DNA of 64,000 nucleotides from Alloalcanivorax xiamenensis (GTDB lineage Bacteria; Pseudomonadota; Gammaproteobacteria; Pseudomonadales; Alcanivoracaceae). A program made the position numbers and the translations under genes. Numbering within the stretch: position 1 is the first letter of the stretch; every line of letters begins with the position of its first letter. The stretch is taken from assembly GCF_009846745.1 (NCBI RefSeq), contig NZ_AQPF01000004.1, forward strand, positions 124,001 through 188,000, read 5' to 3'. Of the stretch, positions 34,807 through 42,159 are shown in pieces. The notes below the pieces were generated by a model. That model made no database searches, was not told the DNA's origin, and worked only from the letters and a program-made list of their open reading frames with translations.

Positions 34807-35958
34807 ATGAAAACCACTCCATCCGCATCGTCATTGATGTCCCGGGAGAATCTCTATTTCCTGGTGTTGGCGGCACTGCTGTTGCTGGTGTTTCCCGTGC
34901 TTTTGGACGCCTTCCGTCTCAACCTGGTGGGCAAGTACCTGACCTACGCCTTCGTCGCCGTGGGGCTGGTATTGTGCTGGGGCAAGGGTGGCATTCTCAG
35001 TCTCGGTCAGGGTGTTTTCTTCGGGCTGGGCGGCTATTGCATGGCCATGTTTCTGAAGCTGGAAGCGTCCAGTCCCGAGGCCACCGCCAGCCAGTCCACG
35101 CCGGGCATTCCCGACTTCATGGACTGGAACCAGGTCACCGAGCTGCCCTGGTTCTGGCAGCCGTTCCACAGCTTCTCCTTCACTCTGATCGCGGTGGTGA
35201 TGGTGCCGGTGATCCTCGCCTTGATCATCGGCGTGGCCATGTTCAAGCGGCGCGTCGGTGGCGTTTATTTCGCCATCATTACCCAAGCGATCGCCGCCAT
35301 TCTCACCATCCTCATCATCGGCCAGCAGGGCTTCACCGGCGGCGCCAATGGCATCACCGACCTGCGCACGCTGATGGGCTGGGATATTCGCGGCAATGAA
35401 GCCAAGACAGTGCTGTACTTCGTGACCGCCGGTTTGCTGTTGGCCTGCGTGTTGCTGACCCGGCATGTGCTGGGCAGCAAACTCGGCCGCATCCTGGTGG
35501 CGATGCGGGACCAGGAAGACCGGGTTCGCTTCTCTGGTTACGACGTGGCCTCGTTCAAGGTGTTCGTGTTCTGTCTGGCGGCGGCGCTGTCCGGCATCGG
35601 CGGCGCCCTGTTCACCTTGCAGGTGGGCTTCATGTCGCCGTCCTTTGTCGGCATCGTGCCGTCCATTGAAATGGTGATCTTCTGCGCCGTGGGCGGGCGT
35701 CATTCATTGCTCGGCGCGGTATATGGCGCGCTGTTGGTGAACGCGGCGAAAACCGGGTTCTCCGAATCCTTTCCGGAACTCTGGTTGTATGCCATGGGCG
35801 CGCTGTTCATTGCCGTGGTGCTGGCGTTCCCCAACGGTATTGCCGGTTTGTATCAGCGTTATCTGATGCCGCTGGAGAAAAAAATCCTGGGTGGCCTGGG
35901 TAAAGCGGCCAGAACACCGTCCACGGCTCCGGCCCGTCAGATGGAGGAAACCCCATGA
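34807..35958 (+). CDS. urtC: Urea/amide ABC transporter permease UrtC
   Basis: A 383-residue LivM-type permease. LCWGKGGILSLGQGVFFGLGGY is the LivM-like signature near TM3. An insertion around ASSPEATASQSTPGIPDFMD is typical of UrtC, followed by MFKRRVGGVYFAIITQAIAA and the coupling loop. The ATG at 34807 is preceded by TAGGAGGCC; a GTG 3 nt earlier is possible. The start is 9 nt after the urtB stop, and the stop overlaps urtD by 4 nt. Confidence 0.93.
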   Translation: MKTTPSASSLMSRENLYFLVLAALLLLVFPVLLDAFRLNLVGKYLTYAFVAVGLVLCWGKGGILSLGQGVFFGLGGYCMAMFLKLEASSPEATASQSTPGIPDFMDWNQVTELPWFWQPFHSFSFTLIAVVMVPVILALIIGVAMFKRRVGGVYFAIITQAIAAILTILIIGQQGFTGGANGITDLRTLMGWDIRGNEAKTVLYFVTAGLLLACVLLTRHVLGSKLGRILVAMRDQEDRVRFSGYDVASFKVFVFCLAAALSGIGGALFTLQVGFMSPSFVGIVPSIEMVIFCAVGGRHSLLGAVYGALLVNAAKTGFSESFPELWLYAMGALFIAVVLAFPNGIAGLYQRYLMPLEKKILGGLGKAARTPSTAPARQMEETP

Positions 35959-36701
35959 GCACGTCCCGGGATTTTATCCTCACCGTGGAAGGGCTGACGG
36001 TGTCCTTCGATGGCTTCAAGGCGGTCAACGACCTGTCCCTGTATCTGGAACATAACGAGATCCGCGTCATCATCGGACCCAACGGTGCTGGCAAGACCAC
36101 GGTGCTCGATCTGATTTGCGGCAAGACCCGGGCCACCGATGGCGCCATCCGTTTCAAAGGGCAGGATCTGACGCGGATGAAGGAGCACCAGATCGTTCGC
36201 TCCGGGGTGGGGCGCAAGTTCCAGAATCCGTCCATTTATGACGACCTCACCGTGTTCGAGAACCTGGAAGTGTCCTATCCGCGCGGGCGTTCAGTGATGG
36301 GGGCACTGGCATTCCGTCGTGATCAGCAGGTCATCGACGCGGTCCACGAGGTGGCGGAGACCATTTTTCTGGCGGATCAACTGGACCGCCGTGCCGATCT
36401 GCTCAGCCATGGACAAAAACAGTGGCTGGAGATCGGCATGCTGCTGATCCAGAAACCGGATCTGTTGATGTTGGACGAGCCGGTGGCGGGCATGTCGGTA
36501 GCGGAGCGTAAGAAAACCGCTGAGTTGCTCAAAGTGATAACCCGCAATCACACCGTGTTGGTGATCGAGCACGACATGCAGTTCGTCGGTGACATCGCCG
36601 ATCGTGTCACCGTGATGCACCAGGGGCAGGTGTTGTCCGAAGGTTCCCTGGCCCACGTCAAAGCCGACCCGAAAGTGGTTGAAGTCTACCTGGGACACTG
36701 A
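35955..36701 (+). CDS. urtD: Urea/amide ABC transporter ATPase UrtD
   Basis: A 248-residue ATPase of the LivG type. Walker A is GPNGAGKTT, Walker B LLMLDEPVAGMS, and the switch histidine lies in VLVIEHDMQFV. The signature is atypical, LLSHGQKQWLEIGM, with SHGQ in place of SGGQ, as in other UrtD proteins. It overlaps urtC (ATGA) and ends 2 nt before urtE. Confidence 0.95.
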   Translation: MSTSRDFILTVEGLTVSFDGFKAVNDLSLYLEHNEIRVIIGPNGAGKTTVLDLICGKTRATDGAIRFKGQDLTRMKEHQIVRSGVGRKFQNPSIYDDLTVFENLEVSYPRGRSVMGALAFRRDQQVIDAVHEVAETIFLADQLDRRADLLSHGQKQWLEIGMLLIQKPDLLMLDEPVAGMSVAERKKTAELLKVITRNHTVLVIEHDMQFVGDIADRVTVMHQGQVLSEGSLAHVKADPKVVEVYLGH

Positions 36702-36703
36702 TC

Positions 36704-37393
36704 ATGCTGAGATTGCAAAACTACTCCGTGGCTTACGGCCAGAGTGAGGTGATCCATGACTTGCAACTGGACGTGGGCGAGAACGAGATTGTCGCCGTGG
36801 TCGGCCGCAATGGCATGGGCAAGACCACGTTGATGAAATCCATGGTCGGCATGGTGCCGGCCAGAGAGGGCGTGTTGTCCATGCTGGGCGTTGATCTGAT
36901 GCCGCTGAAAAGCCATCAAAGAGTCAAGGCCGGGCTCGGCTTCGTGCCGCAAGGAAGGATGATCTTTCCCACTTTGACGGTGAAGGAAAATATCGAGACC
37001 GGCCTGGCCGCTTCCGGCCGCAAGGGCATTCCCTCGGATTTATACGAGCTGTTCCCGGTGCTCAAGGATATGGCGTCACGCAAAGGCGGCAACCTGTCCG
37101 GCGGGCAGCAGCAACAGCTGGCCATAGCGCGTGCCCTGGCCACCGATCCCAAGGTGCTGATTCTCGATGAACCCACCGAGGGGATCCAGCCCTCCATCAT
37201 CCAGGAGCTGGCGCGAACGCTGCGAAAAATCCGCGATACACGTGGGCTTTCCATTCTGGTATCCGAACAGGTGTTGAGCTTTGTCATGGACGTGTCGGAT
37301 CGCATTCTGGTGATCGAGAAAGGACGCTTCGTGCATGAAGAGGACCGGGAAGGCGCGAACCAGAAAAAAATCGCCGCCTATCTGGCGGTCTGA
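36704..37393 (+). CDS. urtE: Urea/amide ABC transporter ATPase UrtE
   Basis: A 229-residue ATPase of the LivF type. It has GRNGMGKTTLMKSMVG (Walker A), NLSGGQQQQLAIARAL (signature) and VLILDEPTEGIQPSIIQELA (Walker B, with the Urt-typical EGIQPSII). It pairs with UrtD. The next gene, the amidase, begins 17 bp later on the same strand. Confidence 0.95.
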   Translation: MLRLQNYSVAYGQSEVIHDLQLDVGENEIVAVVGRNGMGKTTLMKSMVGMVPAREGVLSMLGVDLMPLKSHQRVKAGLGFVPQGRMIFPTLTVKENIETGLAASGRKGIPSDLYELFPVLKDMASRKGGNLSGGQQQQLAIARALATDPKVLILDEPTEGIQPSIIQELARTLRKIRDTRGLSILVSEQVLSFVMDVSDRILVIEKGRFVHEEDREGANQKKIAAYLAV

Positions 37394-37410
37394 ATCCGAG
37401 GAGACAAGCA

Positions 37411-38457
37411 ATGCGTCATGGTGATATTTCCAGTAGTGCCGACACCGTCGGCGTGGCGGTGGTGAACTACAAAATGCCGCGTCTGCACTCCCGTGAAGAA
37501 GTGCTGGACAACGCGCGTCACATCGCCGGGATGATCAAGGGTATGAAGCTCGGATTGCCGGGCATGGACCTGGTGGTGTTCCCCGAATACAGCACCATGG
37601 GGATCATGTACGACCCCGGCGAAATGATGGCCACCGCCGCCACCGTGCCGGGCGATGAAACCGATATTTTCGCCGCCGCCTGCCGCGAGGCGAACACCTG
37701 GGGGGTGTTCTCGCTCACTGGTGAGCGCCATGAAGACCATCCCCACAAGGCGCCGTATAACACGCTGGTGCTGATCGATAACCAGGGACGCATTGTGCAG
37801 AAATACCGCAAGTGCATCCCCTGGTGCCCGATCGAGGGCTGGTATCCCGGTGACAGCACCTACGTTACCGAAGGGCCGAAAGGGCTGAAGATCAGTCTGA
37901 TTATCTGTGACGACGGTAACTATCCGGAGATCTGGCGGGATTGTGCCATGAAGGGCGCGGAGTTGATCGTGCGTTGTCAGGGCTATATGTATCCGGCCAA
38001 GGAACAGCAGATCATGATGGCCAAGACCATGGCCTGGGCCAACAACTGCTACGTGGCGGTGGCCAACGCCACCGGCTTTGACGGGGTCTATTCCTACTTC
38101 GGGCATTCCGCTCTGGTAGGTTTCGATGGCCGTACCCTGGGGGAATGCGGTGAAGAGGAGATGGGCGTGCAATACGCTCAGCTTTCCGTCAGCCAGATCC
38201 GTGATGCCCGCGCCAACGATCAGTCCCAGAACCATCTGTTCAAGTTGCTGCATCGCGGCTATACCGGTGTGCACAACTCCGGTGACGGTGACAAGGGCGT
38301 GGCCGATTGTCCATTCGATTTTTATCGAACCTGGGTGCTGGACGCGCGGAAAGCGCAGGAACAGGTGGAAGCCATGACCCGCGATACGGTTGGCGTGGCG
38401 GACTGTCCGGTGGGGAATCCGCCGGTGCCGGAAAAGGAAAGGGCGGCGGGGGAGTAG
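37411..38457 (+). CDS. amiE: Aliphatic amidase
   Basis: A 348-residue nitrilase-superfamily enzyme hydrolysing short aliphatic amides to acid + ammonia. It begins MRHGDISSSADTVGVAVVNY, nearly the same as Pseudomonas AmiE. The Glu-Lys-Cys triad is in place: E in VVFPEYSTMGIMY, K in QKYRKCIPWCPIEGWYPG and C in SLIICDDGNYPEIWRDCAMK. Length matches the family. It follows urtE closely, which suggests that the transporter delivers its amide substrate. Acetamide and propionamide are known AmiE substrates. Confidence 0.96.
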   Translation: MRHGDISSSADTVGVAVVNYKMPRLHSREEVLDNARHIAGMIKGMKLGLPGMDLVVFPEYSTMGIMYDPGEMMATAATVPGDETDIFAAACREANTWGVFSLTGERHEDHPHKAPYNTLVLIDNQGRIVQKYRKCIPWCPIEGWYPGDSTYVTEGPKGLKISLIICDDGNYPEIWRDCAMKGAELIVRCQGYMYPAKEQQIMMAKTMAWANNCYVAVANATGFDGVYSYFGHSALVGFDGRTLGECGEEEMGVQYAQLSVSQIRDARANDQSQNHLFKLLHRGYTGVHNSGDGDKGVADCPFDFYRTWVLDARKAQEQVEAMTRDTVGVADCPVGNPPVPEKERAAGE

Positions 38458-38463
38458 ACGCCG

Positions 38464-39534
38464 GTGCCTTTCATCAACGAACGCCTGATGGAGCAGGCGG
38501 AGTCCCGGCCACCGCCGGTGACACCGGGGGCCCGCGCCTCCCGATTCCAGTTCGAGCCGGATCAGGTGATGGCGCGGCTGAGTGCCCGCATCGTAGGTCA
38601 GGATCCGGTGCTGGCGGATCTGGAAGCGATGCTGACGCGGATCAAAGCGGATATTTCGGATCCGGAACGGCCGCTGGCGGTGCACCTGTTTGTCGGGCCC
38701 ACCGGTGTTGGCAAGACCGAAACCGTGCGGCTGCTGGCCGAGGCGTTGCACGGTCGCGCCGACGCGCTGTGCCGGGTGGATATGAACACCCTGGCCCAAG
38801 AGCACTATGCCGCCGCTCTCATCGGTGCGCCACCTGGATATGTCGGTAGTAAGGAAGGACATACCCTGCTGGATGAGGAGCGGCTGCGCGGCACTTTCCG
38901 CAAACCGGGAGTGGTGCTGTTTGACGAAATTGAAAAGGCTGACGTCCGGGTAATACGGGCTTTGATGAACGTGCTGGATCATGGCCGGCTGGCTTTGTCC
39001 GCCGGCACCCGGGAGCTGGATTTCCGCAATAGCCTGATCTTCATGACCAGCAATCTCGGTGCCCGTGAAGCGCAGACCCGATTGGCGCGCTATCGCCGAG
39101 GCTGGCGTCGTTGGCTGGCGTTGCGCCCGACGGCGACGGAGCGCATCCCGGAGCAGGCGGTGCGTGAGTATTTCGATCCCGAGTTCATCAATCGCATCGA
39201 CCGTATTCACTATTTTCAACCGCTGGACCCACAACGGGCCGACGGGTTACTGGAAATGGAGCTGGATCGTCTGGCGGACCGACTGCAAAGAAGAGACGTT
39301 TCTCTGTCCTGGCAACCGGCGGCGCGGAGCCGATTCCGTGCGGGGCAGGACATCCGCTATGGCGCCCGCGACCTGCGGCGACGCCTGCGCAATGAGCTGG
39401 AGCCGAAGGTGGCCGCGGCTATGTTCAGCCATCCCGACATTCATCGATTCCTGGTACGAACCACCGGTGGTACCTTGGAGGTCGTGCCGGTAATGGAGAC
39501 CGACCCCCGCGACGGACTACGTCATACAACGTAG
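38464..39534 (+). CDS. AmiB-like AAA+ ATPase (ClpA/B-related single-domain)
   Basis: A 356-residue protein with one AAA+ module of the ClpA/ClpB D2 type: VGPTGVGKTETVRLLAEAL (Walker A), GAPPGYVGSKEG (pore loop), VVLFDEIEKA (Walker B), LIFMTSNLGAREAQTR (sensor 1), then a ClpB_D2-small domain (DIRYGARDLRRRLRNELEPK). N-terminal and D1 domains of full Clp proteins are absent. In Pseudomonas the amidase operon has an equivalent gene, amiB, next to amiE, of uncertain function. The GTG start has GGGGGAG upstream; an ATG 24 nt further in is an alternative. Confidence 0.85.
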   Translation: MPFINERLMEQAESRPPPVTPGARASRFQFEPDQVMARLSARIVGQDPVLADLEAMLTRIKADISDPERPLAVHLFVGPTGVGKTETVRLLAEALHGRADALCRVDMNTLAQEHYAAALIGAPPGYVGSKEGHTLLDEERLRGTFRKPGVVLFDEIEKADVRVIRALMNVLDHGRLALSAGTRELDFRNSLIFMTSNLGAREAQTRLARYRRGWRRWLALRPTATERIPEQAVREYFDPEFINRIDRIHYFQPLDPQRADGLLEMELDRLADRLQRRDVSLSWQPAARSRFRAGQDIRYGARDLRRRLRNELEPKVAAAMFSHPDIHRFLVRTTGGTLEVVPVMETDPRDGLRHTT

Positions 39535-39557
39535 GCGCCGGGGTGTTTTCACCAATG

Positions 39558-39578
39558 GCGCCGGCCGGTGGCCGGCGC
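39558..39578 (+). other. Hairpin between the AmiB-like gene and fmdA
   Basis: GCGCCGGCC-GGT-GGCCGGCGC forms a 9-bp perfect stem, without a T-run, in the 131-bp gap. It could be a partial terminator or a processing site separating the formamidase segment. Confidence 0.5.
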
Positions 39579-39665
39579 GATAGTGTCAGAGCCAGCCCGG
39601 CAGGCTCTGATTCATGATCCCTGCCGAGGCATGGGATGACGACGTTGAGCGGAGGGAAGCACACC

Positions 39666-40895
39666 ATGGCTGAGACCATCATTAAAATTGATCTGAACAA
39701 GTCCCCGTACGAGAACGAGAAAGTACATAACCGGTGGCATCCGGATATTCCCATGGCCGCCATGGTGAAACCCGGTGATGACTTCATCGTGGAATGTCAC
39801 GACTGGACTGGCGGGCAAATCAACAACGACGACAACGCCGAGGACGTTCGCGACGTGGACCTGACTCAGGTGCATTTCCTGTCCGGCCCGGTGGGTGTGG
39901 AAGGCGCCGAGCCCGGAGATCTGCTGGTGGTGGACATTCTCGACATCGGCACTTTCCAGGAAAGCCAGTGGGGTTTCAACGGCTTCTTTTCCAAACAGAA
40001 TGGTGGCGGCTTTCTGACCGAGCACTTTCCGGAAGCGCAGAAAACCATCTGGGACTTCAATGGCATGTTCACCAAATCCCGCCACATTCCCGGCGTGGAA
40101 TTCGCCGGTCTGATCCACCCGGGATTGATTGGCTGCCTGCCGTCCAAGAGCATGCTGGACGAATGGAACAAGCGGGAAAAAGAACTTTATGATACCGATC
40201 CGGACCGGGTGCCCGGTCTGGTTAACCTGCCGTTCGCGGATACCGCGCACATGGGCAAGCTGAACGGTGACGCCCGCAATGCCGCCGCCGCGGAAGGCGC
40301 GCGGACGGTGCCGCCGAGGGAGCATGGCGGTAACTGCGATATCAAGGATCTTTCCCGTGGCTCGCAAATTTATTTTCCGGTGTATGTGAAGGACGCGGGA
40401 TTGTCCGTGGGGGATCTTCACTTCAGCCAGGGGGATGGCGAGATCACCTTCTGCGGCGCCATTGAAATGGCCGGTTGGATTCACATGCGTGTGAATCTGA
40501 TCAAAGGCGGCATGGAAAAATACGCGATCAAGAACCCGATCTTCAAACCCAGCCCGATGGCGCCGAAGTACGATGACTATCTGATCTTCGAAGGTATTTC
40601 CGTGGACGAGGAGGGCAAGCAACACTACCTGGACGTGCATATTGCGTATCGCCAGGCTTGCCTCAACGCCATCGAGTACCTGAAGAAATTCGGTTATTCC
40701 GGTGCCCAGGCCTATTCGCTGTTGGGATGCGCGCCGGTGCAGGGCCACATCAGCGGCGTGGTGGACGTGCCCAACGCCTGCGCCACCTTATGGCTGCCCA
40801 CTGATATCTTCGATTTCGATCTCAAACCGGGAGTCGATGGCCCGCAACACAGCGTGGCCGGTTCCATGGACGTACCGCTGGCGAAAGATAAATAG
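39666..40895 (+). CDS. fmdA: Formamidase
   Basis: A 409-residue acetamidase/formamidase-family (PF03069) enzyme that converts formamide to formate + ammonia. Near the N-terminus it has HNRWHPDIP and FIVECHDWTGGQI, then GFFSKQNGGGFLTEHFPEA, PGLIGCLPSK and PPREHGGNCDIKDLSRGSQI, all family hallmarks. The ATG at 39666 follows GGAGGGAAG. It is followed at once by fmdB, the standard pair first described in a methylotroph whose operon also contains a urea/amide importer. Confidence 0.95.
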   Translation: MAETIIKIDLNKSPYENEKVHNRWHPDIPMAAMVKPGDDFIVECHDWTGGQINNDDNAEDVRDVDLTQVHFLSGPVGVEGAEPGDLLVVDILDIGTFQESQWGFNGFFSKQNGGGFLTEHFPEAQKTIWDFNGMFTKSRHIPGVEFAGLIHPGLIGCLPSKSMLDEWNKREKELYDTDPDRVPGLVNLPFADTAHMGKLNGDARNAAAAEGARTVPPREHGGNCDIKDLSRGSQIYFPVYVKDAGLSVGDLHFSQGDGEITFCGAIEMAGWIHMRVNLIKGGMEKYAIKNPIFKPSPMAPKYDDYLIFEGISVDEEGKQHYLDVHIAYRQACLNAIEYLKKFGYSGAQAYSLLGCAPVQGHISGVVDVPNACATLWLPTDIFDFDLKPGVDGPQHSVAGSMDVPLAKDK

Positions 40896-40907
40896 GGGAG
40901 GGCAGTG

Positions 40908-41240
40908 ATGCCGTTATACGATTACAAATGCGCGAACCATGGACTGTTTCATGCCCTGGTGGCGGTGACGGAATCCGGCATCGCCCGGGCCTGTCCACAA
41001 TGCGATGAACTGGCTCCCCGGGTGATCATGGTGCCGCCGGAAGTGCTCGACATGGCACCGGCCCGTCGTCAGGCCATGGAACGCAACGAACGCGCCGCCC
41101 ACGAACCCCGACGCGGCAACGACCACAGCGAAAAGGAACAGGGCTGCTGCCATCACGCCAAACCCTCGCCGAAAGTGTTCTACACCGCCGACGGCAAGAA
41201 AATGTTCCCTTCCGCACGGCCGTGGATGATCAGCCACTGA
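40908..41240 (+). CDS. fmdB: FmdB-type zinc-ribbon protein
   Basis: A 110-residue protein with the FmdB/CxxC putative zinc-ribbon N-terminus (MPLYDYKCANHGLFHALV). The first knuckle is CANH rather than CxxC, the second is CPQC, so the metal site may use Cys3His. The middle is charged and histidine-rich (CCHHAK) and the tail ends PWMISH. In other operons FmdB is thought to regulate or support formamidase. It starts 12 bp after fmdA, with AGGGGAGGG upstream. Confidence 0.88.
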   Translation: MPLYDYKCANHGLFHALVAVTESGIARACPQCDELAPRVIMVPPEVLDMAPARRQAMERNERAAHEPRRGNDHSEKEQGCCHHAKPSPKVFYTADGKKMFPSARPWMISH

Positions 41241-41247
41241 GAAGAGC

Positions 41248-41466
41248 AGTTGACAGTTGATAGTGGACAGTTGACAGCGAAAAAAAGCAGAGCAAAAGCA
41301 AAGAGGCCGCGCCCAGGCTTTGGGCGCGGCCTCATAGGTTTTATAAACCTTCAGGAAGGACAATCAGTAACAACGGCGAGATTGCTAATTGGCAATCCAT
41401 TTTTGCATAACCGCAATGCTCGGTTTTAGCCTTTCGCTGTCAACTGTCCACTATCAACTGTCAACT
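41248..41466. repeat. MITE-like element: heptamer inverted repeats around a GC hairpin
   Basis: The two ends (about 41248-41281 and 41432-41466) are perfect inverted copies ~34 bp long. Each consists of four 7-mers (GTTGACA, GTTGATA, GTGGACA, GTTGACA) followed by GCGAAA. They enclose ~150 bp containing a strong hairpin and no ORF. The left end is 8 nt after the fmdB stop, and the right end touches the stop codon (41466-41468) of the MaoC gene. No target-site duplication is evident. Confidence 0.65.
41303..41333. terminator. Hairpin terminator of the amidase operon
   Basis: GAGGCCGCGCCC (41303-41314) pairs perfectly with 41322-41333 around a 7-nt loop. It lies between the convergent fmdB and MaoC genes, inside the heptamer-flanked element. 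The flanks are A-rich on the left, giving a T-run for reverse-strand transcripts. Confidence 0.7.
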
Positions 41467-41924
41467 CAAAAAAGCACCATCCCCAGGCTTTCCGCCACGC
41501 AGGCCGGTTTGTCGCTGCCTTCCAGTTCGATGGTGACTTCGTTGCAGAGCAGGTAGCGGCCTTCGCCTTTCTGAGTGACGGATTTCATCACGAAGCGGGC
41601 GCGGACGCGGGCGCCGGCGGGGACCGGGGCGAGGAAGCGGCAGCCGTTGAGGCCGTAATTGATGCCGGCCTTGACGCCTTCGATGGCGTAGATCTGATCC
41701 TTGAACATGGGGATCAAGGACAGCGTCAGGTAACCGTGAGCTATGGGGCCGCCCATGGGGGATTCCTTGTTGGCCCGTTCCACGTCCACGTGGATCCACT
41801 GATGGTCACCGGTGGCTTCGGCGAACTGGTTGATGCGCTCCTGGCTGATGGTTTCCCACTCGGAAACGCCGAGTTCCTTGCCTTCCCAAGTTTGCAGTTC
41901 TTCGGGACTTTTAATTGTCAGCAT
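41466..41924 (-). CDS. MaoC-domain dehydratase/hydratase
   Basis: A 152-residue hot-dog fold protein of the MaoC family. The hydratase motif is FAEATGDHQWIHVDVERANK, with the catalytic Asp/His of (R)-specific enoyl-CoA hydratases, followed by GGPIAHGYLTLSLIP. Members hydrate 2-enoyl-CoA to (R)-3-hydroxyacyl-CoA. Size and sequence fit stand-alone NodN/MaoC proteins common in lipid-degrading bacteria. The ATG (41924) has GGGAGA upstream. Confidence 0.9.
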   Translation of the reverse strand: MLTIKSPEELQTWEGKELGVSEWETISQERINQFAEATGDHQWIHVDVERANKESPMGGPIAHGYLTLSLIPMFKDQIYAIEGVKAGINYGLNGCRFLAPVPAGARVRARFVMKSVTQKGEGRYLLCNEVTIELEGSDKPACVAESLGMVLF

Positions 41925-42108
41925 GATGTCTCCCAAGACAATAACGAAAAACGTATTCGTAGTGAAAGAAAGCGGCCACCGCTTCCGCGAGGAAGAGAGG
42001 GGCGGCCACGTTCCATGGTAATCCATTAACCGGCTTAAAGTATTGTCGGTGTGCTGATCCATAGTCAGGCGGATTGGAATGGGATCTGGCGGGAATATGT
42101 AATCTTTG

Positions 42109-42133
42109 TATAATGCGAATCATTCCTATTATC
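42109..42133 (+). promoter_or_regulatory. Promoter and Fur box of the second TonB receptor
   Basis: TATAAT (42109-42114) is a perfect -10 overlapping AATGCGAATCATTCCTATT (42112-42130), followed by ATC. The latter matches the Fur consensus closely, and 18 of 22 bases over 42112-42133 match the box before exbB. Confidence 0.7.
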
Positions 42134-42159
42134 TTGCCAGTTATCCGCCAGGAGATTTT

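Noticed and set aside
37378..39234. Reverse-strand open frame of 618 codons opposite amiE and the AmiB-like gene
   Set aside because: It is a GC-driven shadow of two recognisable genes; its composition (His, Arg, Gln) is unlike a real protein and it has no domain.
41248..41466. CRISPR-like array from the regularly repeated 7-mers
   Set aside because: The units are contiguous, with no spacers, only four per end, and there are no cas genes.
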